Assembly (NCBI RefSeq): GCF_003614975.1
Contig: NZ_QZWI01000004.1
Span: 124,001 to 188,000, forward strand
Length of the DNA stretch: 64,000 nucleotides
Source: Rahnella bruchi
GTDB taxonomy: Bacteria; Pseudomonadota; Gammaproteobacteria; Enterobacterales; Enterobacteriaceae
Direction: 5' to 3'
Position numbers and translations under genes: made by a program
The notes under the pieces: generated by a model
What the model saw: the letters and a program-made list of their open reading frames with translations, nothing else
The model's database searches: none
Told to the model about the DNA's origin: nothing
In this document: piece by piece, positions 43,538-52,186 of the stretch
Layout of the letters: every line of letters starts with the position of its first letter
Position numbering within the stretch: position 1 is the stretch's first letter

Positions 43538-44473
43538 ATGGCGGATTATGATTTAATTGCCCGGATGAACGGTTGTTTTAACGAACTGGAACTGGCGTTG
43601 CAGGATCTGGGGCATTTCCTGAGTCAGCTGGAATTATTGCAGGCGCGGGTCTTTGCGCTTCCAGAAGTTATCAAAGGTGAAGAACATAATCCTGCAGATA
43701 AAATCATCGTCACACCGCACACCGGCGAGGCCGCGCAGCAACTGGCGTTACAGCATTTTCAGCGCCTGTTTATTCATCATAATAACGAAAATGTCAGCAG
43801 TAAATCAGCCGTCCGTTTGCCCGGTGTGTTGTGTTATGCCGTTGATCCCGCTGAGCATCAGTCTGCCCTGCTTCTGATTGAAGAAGTGAACAAACTGAAA
43901 GCGGAGCTGGAACATATTGTAACCGTAGAATCCGGTCTTGCCCGCGAACAGCGGTTCGAGTTTGTGCATACCCATCTCCGCGGTCTGATTACGCTTAACG
44001 CCTACCGCTCGGTGACGTATCTGAACGATCCGGATTCTGTGCGTTTTGGCTGGGCGAATAAGCATATTATTAAAAACGTGACACGTGATGAAGTGCTGGC
44101 TCAGCTTGAGAAAAGCCTGAATGCCGGACGCGCTGTTTCGCCTTATACGCGTGAGCAATGGATGGAAAATATTAACCGTGAGATGAGTGATGTGAAACGT
44201 CTGCCGGAGCATGCGGCGCTGAAATTTAAACGTCCGGTGAAAGTCCAGCCCATCGCCCGCGTATGGTATCGCAACAGCCAAAAACAGGTGCAACATCCCT
44301 GCCCGTTGCCGCTGATTGCGTTGTGTCTGCGCTCTCCGATGATGCAGGTACCCAAGTTAGGGGAACTCCACGATTACGATGTCACGACCATCAAGCATAA
44401 GTACAAACCACAATCACAGCCGCTGAGCCTGCTGATTAAACGTCTGCATTTATATACCGACTATCCGCTTTAA
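43538..44473 (+). CDS. tus: Tus, replication fork-arrest protein
   Basis: Tus binds Ter DNA as a monomer and arrests DnaB-led forks arriving at the non-permissive face. It has 311 residues (E. coli 309), with the family start MADYDLIARMNGCFNELE and the segments VRFGWANKHIIKNVTRDEVL, where the conserved Gly-Trp-Ala-Asn-Lys-His-Ile of the cytosine-binding pocket lies, and RVWYRNSQKQVQHPCPLPLI. The start has GGAGG upstream. The Ter site directly before the start should allow autoregulation. The neighbour fumC on its right matches E. coli. Confidence 0.97.
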   Translation: MADYDLIARMNGCFNELELALQDLGHFLSQLELLQARVFALPEVIKGEEHNPADKIIVTPHTGEAAQQLALQHFQRLFIHHNNENVSSKSAVRLPGVLCYAVDPAEHQSALLLIEEVNKLKAELEHIVTVESGLAREQRFEFVHTHLRGLITLNAYRSVTYLNDPDSVRFGWANKHIIKNVTRDEVLAQLEKSLNAGRAVSPYTREQWMENINREMSDVKRLPEHAALKFKRPVKVQPIARVWYRNSQKQVQHPCPLPLIALCLRSPMMQVPKLGELHDYDVTTIKHKYKPQSQPLSLLIKRLHLYTDYPL

Positions 44474-44491
44474 CCCACAGACAGCGGCCAT

Positions 44492-44515
44492 AAAAAAGGT
44501 CCGGTTTCCCGGACC
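44492..44515 (-). terminator. Terminator of fumC
   Basis: GGTCCGG (44498-44504) pairs with CCGGACC (44509-44515). On the minus strand it is followed by a run of six Ts. It also lies at the end of tus and may stop both. Confidence 0.88.
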
Positions 44516-44541
44516 TCATTCGCTTTTCTTTAGAATAAACC

Positions 44542-45939
44542 TTAAGCTTTCATGCTGCCAACCATGGCTTCCGGTCGCACCCATTCATCAAACTGTTCTT
44601 CAGTCAGATAACCGAGTTTCAGTGCTGAACCCTTCAGCGTCAGCCCTTCTTTATGGGCTTTCTTGGCGATTTCAGCCGCTTTGTCATAACCGATATGCGT
44701 ATTCAGCGCCGTCACCAGCATCAGCGATTCATTCAACAGCTGAGTGATACGGTCGCGGACAGGCTCAATACCCACTGCACAGTGCTCGTTAAAACCGCGC
44801 ATTCCGTCGGCCAGAAGGCGCACTGATTGGAGGAAGTTATGAATAACCAGCGGACGGAAGACGTTAAGTTCAAAGTTACCGGAAGCTCCGCCAATATTCA
44901 CCGCAACGTCGTTGCCGAGCACCTGTGCGCACAGCATGGTCATGGCTTCGCACTGCGTCGGGTTCACTTTACCTGGCATAATGGAACTGCCCGGCTCGTT
45001 TTCCGGGATAGAAATTTCGCCGATACCACAACGCGGGCCGGAAGATAACCAGCGTACATCGTTGGCGATTTTCATCAGCGAGGCAGCCAGACCTTTCAGC
45101 GCACCGTGACCGTGAACCAGCGCATCGCAAGTGGCCAGTGCTTCGAATTTATTCGGCGACGTCACAAACGGCTGTTTAGTCAGCTCCGCCAGCGCTTTGG
45201 CTACGCGTACCGCATACTCCGGATGAGTATTCAGCCCGGTTCCGACGGCAGTACCGCCCAATGCCAGCTCAGCAATGTGCGGTATGCTGTTTTCAATGTG
45301 CGTTAAATTATGTGCCAGCATCGCGACCCAGCCGGAAATTTCCTGTCCCAGGGTCAGCGGCGTGGCGTCCTGCAAATGCGTGCGGCCAATTTTTACAATA
45401 TCGCGAAACGCATCCGCTTTCGCGGCCAGCGTTTTGTGCAGCACTTTCAGCTCCGGGATCAGCGTTTCACGCAGTTCGATCACGGCAGCGACGTGCATCG
45501 CAGTCGGGAAGACATCGTTAGAGCTCTGGCTCTTGTTCACATCATCATTCGGGTGAACTTTGCGCGCTTCGCCCCGCTCGCCACCGAGAATTTCACTGGC
45601 ACGGTTCGCCAGCACTTCATTCATGTTCATATTTGTCTGGGTGCCGGAACCGGTCTGCCAGATAGCCAGCGGGAATTCAGCCGGATGTTGACCGGCAAGC
45701 ACTTCGTCCGCGGCAGCAACAATGGCGTTTCCGCGCTCTGCTGGCAGCAAACCTAAATCCATATTCACGCTGGCCGCCGCGCGTTTGGTCAGAGCCAGTG
45801 CGTGGATCAGCGCTTCCGGCATTTTTTCAGAGGAAATACGGAAATGCTCCAGGGAACGTTGCGTCTGTGCGCCCCAAAGTTTATCTGCCGGAACATCAAT
45901 TGGCCCCATTGAGTCTTTTTCAATGCGTGTTGCTGCCAT
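44542..45939 (-). CDS. fumC: Class II fumarase FumC
   Basis: FumC interconverts fumarate and malate without an iron-sulfur cluster and is the oxygen-stable fumarase. The superfamily signature [11 protein letters not shown] with the catalytic serine is present, together with [24 protein letters not shown] and [15 protein letters not shown], where the catalytic His lies. It has 465 residues. In E. coli fumA sits between manA and fumC; here fumC is directly divergent from manA, so fumA is absent from this locus. The ATG follows AGGAGACAGTA. Confidence 0.97.
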   Translation of the reverse strand: MAATRIEKDSMGPIDVPADKLWGAQTQRSLEHFRISSEKMPEALIHALALTKRAAASVNMDLGLLPAERGNAIVAAADEVLAGQHPAEFPLAIWQTGSGTQTNMNMNEVLANRASEILGGERGEARKVHPNDDVNKSQSSNDVFPTAMHVAAVIELRETLIPELKVLHKTLAAKADAFRDIVKIGRTHLQDATPLTLGQEISGWVAMLAHNLTHIENSIPHIAELALGGTAVGTGLNTHPEYAVRVAKALAELTKQPFVTSPNKFEALATCDALVHGHGALKGLAASLMKIANDVRWLSSGPRCGIGEISIPENEPGSSIMPGKVNPTQCEAMTMLCAQVLGNDVAVNIGGASGNFELNVFRPLVIHNFLQSVRLLADGMRGFNEHCAVGIEPVRDRITQLLNESLMLVTALNTHIGYDKAAEIAKKAHKEGLTLKGSALKLGYLTEEQFDEWVRPEAMVGSMKA

Positions 45940-46207
45940 TACTGTCTCCTTAGATGTTTATTACGATGATAAATCAGGTTTTTTTGTAATTTAAATCAGG
46001 TTTTTTGCAGGTTTATGATTGCCGCACGCGCTCCCACGCATCCGTTGGCGGCCCGTTAATTATAGTGACTTATAAGGCGTGCGTATAATTCGATTCGATC
46101 TCCATTCCGAAAATACCCACCCAAGGCACTTTTTGGTGCTTCGTAGTTGTAATGCCTGCTTCGGCATTGTTTACTAGGCGGCAATATTTTCTATTCAGGA
46201 TGAAGCA

Positions 46208-47389
46208 ATGCAAAAGATGCATAACGGTGTACAGAATTACGCCTGGGGCAGTCAAGACGCGCTGACCAAACTTTACGGAATTACCGACCCGCAGGACCGC
46301 CCGATGGCTGAATTGTGGATGGGGGCTCATCCTAAAAGCAGTTCTCAGGTTGAGAACGCCAGCGGCCAGACCGTTTCACTTCGCGACCAAATCAGCGCCG
46401 ATCTGAATGGTCAGTTAGGAAAAAAAGTCGCTAAACGTTTTGGCGAGTTACCCTTCCTGTTCAAAGTCCTTTGTGCCGATCAGCCGCTTTCCATCCAGGT
46501 TCACCCGAGTAAAGGTGCCGCTGAGATGGGTTTCGCGAAAGAAAATGCGGCCGGAATTCCTCTTGACGCTGCCGAGCGTAATTATAAAGATCCGAATCAC
46601 AAGCCTGAGCTGGTTTATGCCCTGACGCCTTTCCAGGCGATGAATGGTTTTCGCGAGTTGCGCGATATCGTCTCTTTGCTGCAACCCGTTGCAGGCGCGC
46701 ATCAGCTGATTGCCAGCTTCCTGAATTTCCCGGATGTTGATCATCTGCGTACCCTGTTTGCCGGTCTGCTGAGTCTTGAAGGTGAAGAAAAATCCCGTGC
46801 GCTGGACGTTCTGAAGTCCGTTCTCGATGAGCAACACGGCGAGCCGTGGGACACTATCCGCAGTATTTCTGAATTTTATCCTGATGACAGCGGTTTGTTC
46901 TCCCCTCTGCTGCTCAACGTCATCACCCTGCAACCGGGCGAAGGCATGTTCCTGTATGCCGAAACTCCGCACGCTTATCTGAAAGGCGTTTCTCTTGAAG
47001 TGATGGCGAATTCCGATAACGTTCTGCGTGCAGGTCTGACGCCGAAATATATCGATATCCCTGAATTACTGGCCAACCTGAAATTCAATGCGAAACCGGC
47101 AGCCGAATTGCTGACCACGCCGGTTGTCAAAGGTGCGGAACTCAACTTCCCTATTCCTGTCGAAGATTTTGCGTTTTCAATTCACAGCCTTGCGGCAGAA
47201 CCGCAAACGCTGGAACAGGACAGCGCGGCTATTGTCTTCTGTATTGAAGGCCAGAGCGTTCTGGCAAAAGATGATGAAACGCTGGTACTCAATCCTGGCG
47301 AGTCCTGTTTCTTGTCTGCCAGTGAGTCGCCGGTAACGGTCAGCGGTAACGGTCGCATTGCACGGGTGTTCAATACGCTCGCAAAATGA
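46208..47389 (+). CDS. manA: Mannose-6-phosphate isomerase ManA
   Basis: This zinc-dependent class I phosphomannose isomerase converts mannose-6-phosphate to fructose-6-phosphate. YAWGSQDAL, MAELWMGAHPKSSS, the metal site LSIQVHPSKGAAEMGFAKEN, DPNHKPELVYAL and LYAETPHAYLKG are visible. It has 393 residues. It faces fumC divergently across a 268-bp gap, and ydgA follows after a clear terminator, as in E. coli. Confidence 0.96.
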   Translation: MQKMHNGVQNYAWGSQDALTKLYGITDPQDRPMAELWMGAHPKSSSQVENASGQTVSLRDQISADLNGQLGKKVAKRFGELPFLFKVLCADQPLSIQVHPSKGAAEMGFAKENAAGIPLDAAERNYKDPNHKPELVYALTPFQAMNGFRELRDIVSLLQPVAGAHQLIASFLNFPDVDHLRTLFAGLLSLEGEEKSRALDVLKSVLDEQHGEPWDTIRSISEFYPDDSGLFSPLLLNVITLQPGEGMFLYAETPHAYLKGVSLEVMANSDNVLRAGLTPKYIDIPELLANLKFNAKPAAELLTTPVVKGAELNFPIPVEDFAFSIHSLAAEPQTLEQDSAAIVFCIEGQSVLAKDDETLVLNPGESCFLSASESPVTVSGNGRIARVFNTLAK

Positions 47390-47403
47390 TCCCAAACCTA
47401 AAC

Positions 47404-47439
47404 AAAATGGGGCTAACTGCCCCATTTTGATGATTTTTT
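47404..47439 (+). terminator. Terminator of manA
   Basis: AAAATGGGG (47404-47412) pairs with CCCCATTTT (47420-47428), followed by a run of Ts at 47432-47439: a strong rho-independent terminator. Confidence 0.92.
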
Positions 47440-47523
47440 TACTGATTCAGCTACACTCAGAAGACTAATAACGCCGTAAGGCGTTTTTTATTTTCGGGAT
47501 ATTTCATAAGGATAAACAGAGAT

Positions 47524-49059
47524 ATGAAGAAGTCATTAGTCGCTGTAAGCGTCATTGTAGTCCTTGGCGCGGCCTGGACAGGCGTCTCGTGGTACACGGG
47601 TAAAATGATTGAGCAGCACATGGATGAGCAGGTCGCCAATGCCAACAGCCAGCTGCAAAACGCTTATCCGAAAGCCGGTCTGAAAGTCAGCTATGAAGAT
47701 TACCAGCGCGGACTGTTCAGCAGCAAAATGCGTATTGTTCTGCGCCCTGATGCTGCCGCAGCCACCGCGGGCAGCAGCGTGCTGAAAACCGGTGACGAAA
47801 TTGCCTTTATCGAAACCATCGATCACGGTCCTTTCCCTGCCGCTCAGCTGAAGAAATTCAACCTGATCCCAAGCATGGCCTCTGTTCATTCTGAACTGCA
47901 AAACACGCCGACGGTGAAAGGTCTGTTTGATGTCACCAAAGGGAAATCCCTGGTCACCATCGACACCCGCGTTTCCTACAGCGGCGCGAGTGCCTCAGCC
48001 ATTGACATCATTCCGGTGACATACCAGAAAGAAGAAACCCAGCTGGCCTTCTCCGGCGGTAACATCAATGTGGATGTTGATAAAGACCTGACCGCGATGA
48101 AGCTCGATGCCAATACCGACAGCATTGCGCTGACGTCTAAAAATCAGTGGGGGCAGCTTGAGAAAGTGACCCTGGCCGGTTTTAGCATGGACAGCGATAC
48201 CCATCAGGGTAAATTCCAGGTGGGCGTGGGCGATCAAAATCTGACCGTGAAGCAAATTCTGGTGAATGTTGACGGCAAAGACGCCGGTTCCCTGGACAAC
48301 TTCAAGCTGGTGAGCAAATTCTCTGAAAACGGCAATAACATTGGCGGGCAGCAGGATTACACCATCGACGCACTGAAAGTTCAGGGCCAGGATTTCGGAT
48401 CTGCAAAACTCACCCTGAAGCTGGATAAGCTCGATGGCGCAGCGTTGAAGCAGTTTGCTGACAACTACAATCAACAATCACGTGATTTGCTGATGAAACA
48501 AGGCGAACTGGATCCTGCGGTTTATCAGCAACAGGCTGCGGATTTACTGCTGGCGAACCTGCCATTACTGCTTAAAGGCAATCCGTCCATCAGCGTTGCT
48601 CCCCTGAGCTGGAAAAACAGCAAAGGCGAAAGCAGCTTCAATCTGCAACTGGATCTGAAAGACCCGGCGGCGACACCGGCACAATCGCAAGACCAGATGC
48701 TTTCACAGCTGGTGAATAAAGTTGACGCTAAACTGACTATCCCTCTGCCGATGGCCACTCAGGTGACCACACAGGTTGCACAGATTGAAGGTTATAACGC
48801 CGACGACGCCGCTAAACTGGCTCAGCAACAGGTTCAGGGGCTGGCCGCTATGGGTCAGATGTTTAAACTGACCACGGTGAAAGACGACACCATTTCCAGC
48901 AGCTTCCATTACGCGGACAATCAGATTGACCTGAATGGCCAGAAGATGACGTTGCAGGAATTCGCGGGTCTCTTCGGCATTCTGGGCGGGCCAGCAGCGC
49001 CAGCTCCGACGCCGGAACAGGAAACCCCGGTGGCGCCAGCACCCGTGCCAGCTCAATAA
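47524..49059 (+). CDS. ydgA: YdgA family protein (DUF945)
   Basis: This protein of 511 residues has an N-terminal hydrophobic segment (SLVAVSVIVVLGAAWTGVSWYTG) that anchors or exports it to the periplasm. A long beta-rich domain typical of DUF945/YdgA and YihF follows (GLKVSYEDYQRGLFSSKMRIVLRP near the start), and the C-terminal tail is alanine- and proline-rich (APAPTPEQETPVAPAPVPAQ). The function is unknown; AsmA-like envelope proteins have been compared with it. The position after manA is conserved with E. coli. GATAAACAGAGAT precedes the start. Confidence 0.9.
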   Translation: MKKSLVAVSVIVVLGAAWTGVSWYTGKMIEQHMDEQVANANSQLQNAYPKAGLKVSYEDYQRGLFSSKMRIVLRPDAAAATAGSSVLKTGDEIAFIETIDHGPFPAAQLKKFNLIPSMASVHSELQNTPTVKGLFDVTKGKSLVTIDTRVSYSGASASAIDIIPVTYQKEETQLAFSGGNINVDVDKDLTAMKLDANTDSIALTSKNQWGQLEKVTLAGFSMDSDTHQGKFQVGVGDQNLTVKQILVNVDGKDAGSLDNFKLVSKFSENGNNIGGQQDYTIDALKVQGQDFGSAKLTLKLDKLDGAALKQFADNYNQQSRDLLMKQGELDPAVYQQQAADLLLANLPLLLKGNPSISVAPLSWKNSKGESSFNLQLDLKDPAATPAQSQDQMLSQLVNKVDAKLTIPLPMATQVTTQVAQIEGYNADDAAKLAQQQVQGLAAMGQMFKLTTVKDDTISSSFHYADNQIDLNGQKMTLQEFAGLFGILGGPAAPAPTPEQETPVAPAPVPAQ

Positions 49060-49071
49060 TATTCTTTACTC

Positions 49072-49091
49072 CTCCCCCTGCGAAGGGGGAG
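49072..49091. repeat. C-rich mini-hairpin after ydgA
   Basis: CTCCCCCT (49072-49079) pairs with AGGGGGAG (49084-49091) around GCGA. Its first 17 bases are identical to those at 17456-17472. A second, different GC-rich palindrome, CTTCCCCTCA/TGAGGGGAAG, follows at about 49155-49175. Confidence 0.75.
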
Positions 49092-49211
49092 TCTGGGAGG
49101 AGGTTTACACAAGACACCTTCTGGCCTGTTTTAACTGACACCCCATCCCGGCCTTCCCCTCACCTGAGGGGAAGGAGTAAAACCCCTCCCGTTACCAAAG
49201 GATTTTCAGGC

Positions 49212-49883
49212 GTGACCACTCCTACTGACCTCCTTCGTCTGCAAGACGTCTCTTTTACGCTCAACAATATCCCGCTGCTGGAACCGGTTTCACTCACACT
49301 CAATCCGGGGGAATTCACGTTACTGACCGGACCTTCAGGCAGCGGCAAAAGTACGCTGCTGAAAATCATTGCTTCGCTGCAAACTCCGACCGGCGGCAAA
49401 CTGTGGTTTAAAGGCGAGGATATTTCGCATATTAAGCCCGAAGCTTACCGCCAGCGCGTTTCTTACTGTTTCCAGACACCGTCGCTGTTTGGCGAAACGG
49501 TGTATGACAATCTCGCCCTGCCTTATCAGATCCGCAATAAAAAGCCTGAGGACGACAAGCTTCGCGACTGGCTGAAACGAGTGAATTTATCCGAAGACAT
49601 GCTGACCAAACGCACGCAGGAACTTTCCGGTGGCGAGAAGCAGCGTGTCGCCCTGCTGCGCAATCTGCAATTTATGCCGGATGTCCTGCTGCTGGATGAA
49701 ATCACCAGCGCGCTGGATGAAGAAAATAAGATAAACATTAATGAGATCATCGCGAGTCTGGCTGACAAGGAGCGGATCGCCGTGTTGTGGGTAAGCCATG
49801 ACCAGAATGAAATCCGCCACGCGAAACATGTCGTCAACCTGACCCGTCATTCACAAGGAAGCGCGGCTCATGAATCAGCATAA
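49212..49883 (+). CDS. fetA: FetA, ABC ATPase of the FetAB iron exporter
   Basis: This is the ATPase partner of a UPF0014 membrane protein; in E. coli FetAB (YbbLM) exports iron and protects against peroxide. Walker A is GPSGSGKSTLL, Q-loop VSYCFQTPSLFGETV, signature LSGGEKQRVALLRNL, Walker B LLLDEITSALDEENK, H-loop WVSHDQNEI. It has 223 residues with a GTG start, the only start consistent with the family N-terminus. Its 3' end overlaps fetB by 14 bp. Confidence 0.92.
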   Translation: MTTPTDLLRLQDVSFTLNNIPLLEPVSLTLNPGEFTLLTGPSGSGKSTLLKIIASLQTPTGGKLWFKGEDISHIKPEAYRQRVSYCFQTPSLFGETVYDNLALPYQIRNKKPEDDKLRDWLKRVNLSEDMLTKRTQELSGGEKQRVALLRNLQFMPDVLLLDEITSALDEENKININEIIASLADKERIAVLWVSHDQNEIRHAKHVVNLTRHSQGSAAHESA

Positions 49884-50643
49884 TATTACTAACCAGTCTC
49901 TGGCTCTCGCGTTGATCCTGGTGGTCGTCGCCCTGCTCGTCAGCAAAAAAGAAAAACTCGGCCTCGAAAAAGACATTATCTGGAGCGTGGCCCGCGCCGT
50001 CGTGCAGTTAGTGATTGTCGGCTACGTGCTTAAATACATTTTCGACATCAATAACAGCCTGTTAACGGTACTGATGGTGCTGTTCATCTGCGTGAATGCC
50101 GCCCTGAATGCAAAAAAACGCAGCCGTAACATTGATAACGGTTTTATCATTTCGTTTATTGCCATTACGGTCGGCACTGCGCTGACGCTTTCCATACTGA
50201 TCTTAAGCGGTTCGATTGAGTTTCTGCCTATGCAGGTTATCCCGATTTCTGGGATGATTGCCGGTAACGCGATGGTCGCGGTGGGTTTGTGCTACAGCAA
50301 TCTGAACCAGCGTTTTCTCGATAATCAGCAAAAAATCCTCGAAATGCTGAGTCTTGGTGCGCCGGTAAAAATGGCTTCAGGACGAATTATTCGTGACAGT
50401 ATTCGTGCAGCGATGATCCCGACGGTCGATGCGGCGAAAACGGTGGGAATTGTCAGTTTGCCGGGCATGATGTCCGGGCTGATATTTGCCGGTATCGATC
50501 CGGTTAAGGCCATCAAGTATCAGATTATGGTGACGTTTATGCTGCTGGCGACGGCCAGTTTATCGACAATTATCGCCGGTTATCTGTCTTATAAACGTTT
50601 CTACAATGACCGTGCGCAGCTGCGCGATTTGAAATCATCGTAA
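49870..50643 (+). CDS. fetB: FetB, membrane subunit of the FetAB iron exporter
   Basis: A UPF0014-family inner-membrane protein of 257 residues with about seven hydrophobic helices. Conserved segments are ARAVVQLVIVGYVLKYIF, MQVIPISGMIAGNAMVA and DAAKTVGIVSLPGMMSGLIFAG. It begins inside the end of fetA, so the two are translated together. A hairpin terminator follows. Transport direction (export of Fe) is taken from the E. coli pair. Confidence 0.92.
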   Translation: MNQHNITNQSLALALILVVVALLVSKKEKLGLEKDIIWSVARAVVQLVIVGYVLKYIFDINNSLLTVLMVLFICVNAALNAKKRSRNIDNGFIISFIAITVGTALTLSILILSGSIEFLPMQVIPISGMIAGNAMVAVGLCYSNLNQRFLDNQQKILEMLSLGAPVKMASGRIIRDSIRAAMIPTVDAAKTVGIVSLPGMMSGLIFAGIDPVKAIKYQIMVTFMLLATASLSTIIAGYLSYKRFYNDRAQLRDLKSS

Positions 50644-50653
50644 TATTTCAGTA

Positions 50654-50677
50654 CCCGTCAGCAGTTGCACTGACGGG
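50654..50677. terminator. Terminator between fetB and the convergent GntR gene
   Basis: CCCGTCAG (50654-50661) pairs with CTGACGGG (50670-50677), lying between two converging transcripts. Confidence 0.75.
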
Positions 50678-50694
50678 CCCCTGCCTTTGCGGCG

Positions 50695-51390
50695 TTATAA
50701 ATCAGACAGTGCCTGACGCAAATTCACTTCCCCTGCGGCTTCATCATCAAGATCCAACACCCCTTCCAGATCGTCGAGATGTTCCTGCATGATGTCTGCT
50801 GCCTGTGTGTTGTCCCCGGCTTCCAGCGCATCAATGATTGCCTGATGCTCATCACACTGGCATGAGGGGACTTCATTGCGCTGATATAACGCGACAATCA
50901 GGGAACTGCGCACCATCAGATTCGACAATATTTCACTGAGCACTTCATTACCTGAAATTTCGCCCAGTATCAGATGAAACGCACTTAATTCCCGCACCAC
51001 GGCGCGGCGGTCTTCAGACTGCACCGCTTCACGCTCACCGCGCAAATGGGCAGTGATCCGATTGCGGTGACGGCGGATAACATCCGGGCCAATACACTCA
51101 ACAATTGCACGTTCTATAGCGCGGCGGGCAATAAAAACTTCACGCGCCTCTTTCGCTGTAGGCTGAGCCACCATGGCGCCACGATTGGGTTCAATAGTGA
51201 CAATACGCTGTAAAGCCAGACGCTGTAAGGCTACCTGAACATGATTACGGTTGGCGCTGAGCGCCTCAACGAGTTGTGATTCGACCAGACGTGTTCCGGG
51301 ACGCAGGCGATGCTGGGCGATAGCTTTTGATAAAACGTCGACAATGCGCTGAACTTCAAGCTGCTTGGCGGTTGTAGTTGTATTACTCAT
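50695..51390 (-). CDS. GntR-family regulator, FCD (FadR-like) type
   Basis: This regulator of 231 residues has an N-terminal winged helix (RPGTRLVESQLVEALSANRNHVQVALQRLALQRIVTIEPNRGAMVA) and an all-helical FCD effector domain beginning near EVFIARRAIERAIVE. The FCD metal site may include His in AFHLILGE and DEHQAIIDALE. The recognition helix has the unusual SANRNHVQVAL instead of the common SRTPVREAL. It is the last gene after a phosphatase and an ABC importer on the same strand, and a perfect palindrome lies 62 bp upstream of its start, suggesting autoregulation. Confidence 0.88.
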   Translation of the reverse strand: MSNTTTTAKQLEVQRIVDVLSKAIAQHRLRPGTRLVESQLVEALSANRNHVQVALQRLALQRIVTIEPNRGAMVAQPTAKEAREVFIARRAIERAIVECIGPDVIRRHRNRITAHLRGEREAVQSEDRRAVVRELSAFHLILGEISGNEVLSEILSNLMVRSSLIVALYQRNEVPSCQCDEHQAIIDALEAGDNTQAADIMQEHLDDLEGVLDLDDEAAGEVNLRQALSDL

Positions 51391-51451
51391 GGAATACTTA
51401 ATGGCCTCTTTCTGGCAGTTTCCGTGAAAGCTAACATCAACAGTTTGCTTT

Positions 51452-51469
51452 CGTCATTAGTAAATGACG
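51452..51469. promoter_or_regulatory. Palindromic candidate operator of the FCD regulator
   Basis: CGTCATTAGTAAATGACG has perfect 7-bp arms around AGTA. It lies between the phosphatase and regulator genes, 62 bp from the regulator start, a typical place for GntR autoregulation. Confidence 0.6.
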
Positions 51470-51496
51470 TCAAATCTGAAATCACCGGTATACCAT

Positions 51497-52093
51497 TCAG
51501 GATACAGCTCTCTGGCCAAACCAGCTTTTGACAGGCAATTCAGCCACCTGACTGATAAGCGTCATCAGCGGTCCGCAGGGGTAAGTTTCGTCCAGACCAC
51601 GCAATTCACGTAAAGATGTCAGCGCTGCCTGAGGTGTAGGAAAACGTTCAGACTGGGTGAAATACAGATACAGCGCCAGCACCGCCACAGAACGACTGCG
51701 TCCGCCACGACAATGCACCAGCACATTAGCCGCGCGATGTGGCGGATAACTGACTTTGCCCGGACTGACCTGCCCCAGTAAACCATCAAGTGCCAGCACG
51801 CCTGCCAGCAAATGACTGACAGTATTCCCCGCGCCATCAATCAGTCCGATTTGCGTGCGGCGCAGCCAGGTGCTGTCAGGTAATGCCAGATCGCCAAGCT
51901 GTAAATTCACAGCCGTATTCAGTGCGGAGGTAATATTGTGCTGATGCAGCAAATAAGCATCCTGCGCCGCAGGGCCATTTCCGAGATACAACCAGCGATG
52001 ATTCTGTCCGGCAACCGGCACAATTTTGATGAGTAAAGGTCTGCTGTCTTCTTCTTGTACGGCCTGCTTACGTGATTGAAGGGTATCAGTCAT
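51497..52093 (-). CDS. Dual-specificity-type phosphatase in an ABC-transporter cluster
   Basis: This cysteine-based phosphatase shows the P-loop LVHCRGGRSRSVAVL (Cys128, Arg134, Ser135 in CX5RS) and an upstream general-acid loop candidate RTQIGLIDGAGN. The N-terminal part, WLYLGNGPAAQDAYLLHQHNITSALNTA, is the usual DSP start fold. The ATG at 52093 has AGGA eight bases upstream; the longer frame to 52126 is less likely (198 residues chosen). It sits between an ABC importer and its GntR regulator. A role in dephosphorylating an imported compound is possible; a protein substrate cannot be excluded. Confidence 0.82.
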   Translation of the reverse strand: MTDTLQSRKQAVQEEDSRPLLIKIVPVAGQNHRWLYLGNGPAAQDAYLLHQHNITSALNTAVNLQLGDLALPDSTWLRRTQIGLIDGAGNTVSHLLAGVLALDGLLGQVSPGKVSYPPHRAANVLVHCRGGRSRSVAVLALYLYFTQSERFPTPQAALTSLRELRGLDETYPCGPLMTLISQVAELPVKSWFGQRAVS

Positions 52094-52186
52094 TATCATC
52101 TTCCTGACGTCAGTGAGTTCACGCACGGTAGCACATCAGAAAAAAGCAAATCTTTGCCTGTTTAGCAGTTTAACGACTTTTACGAT

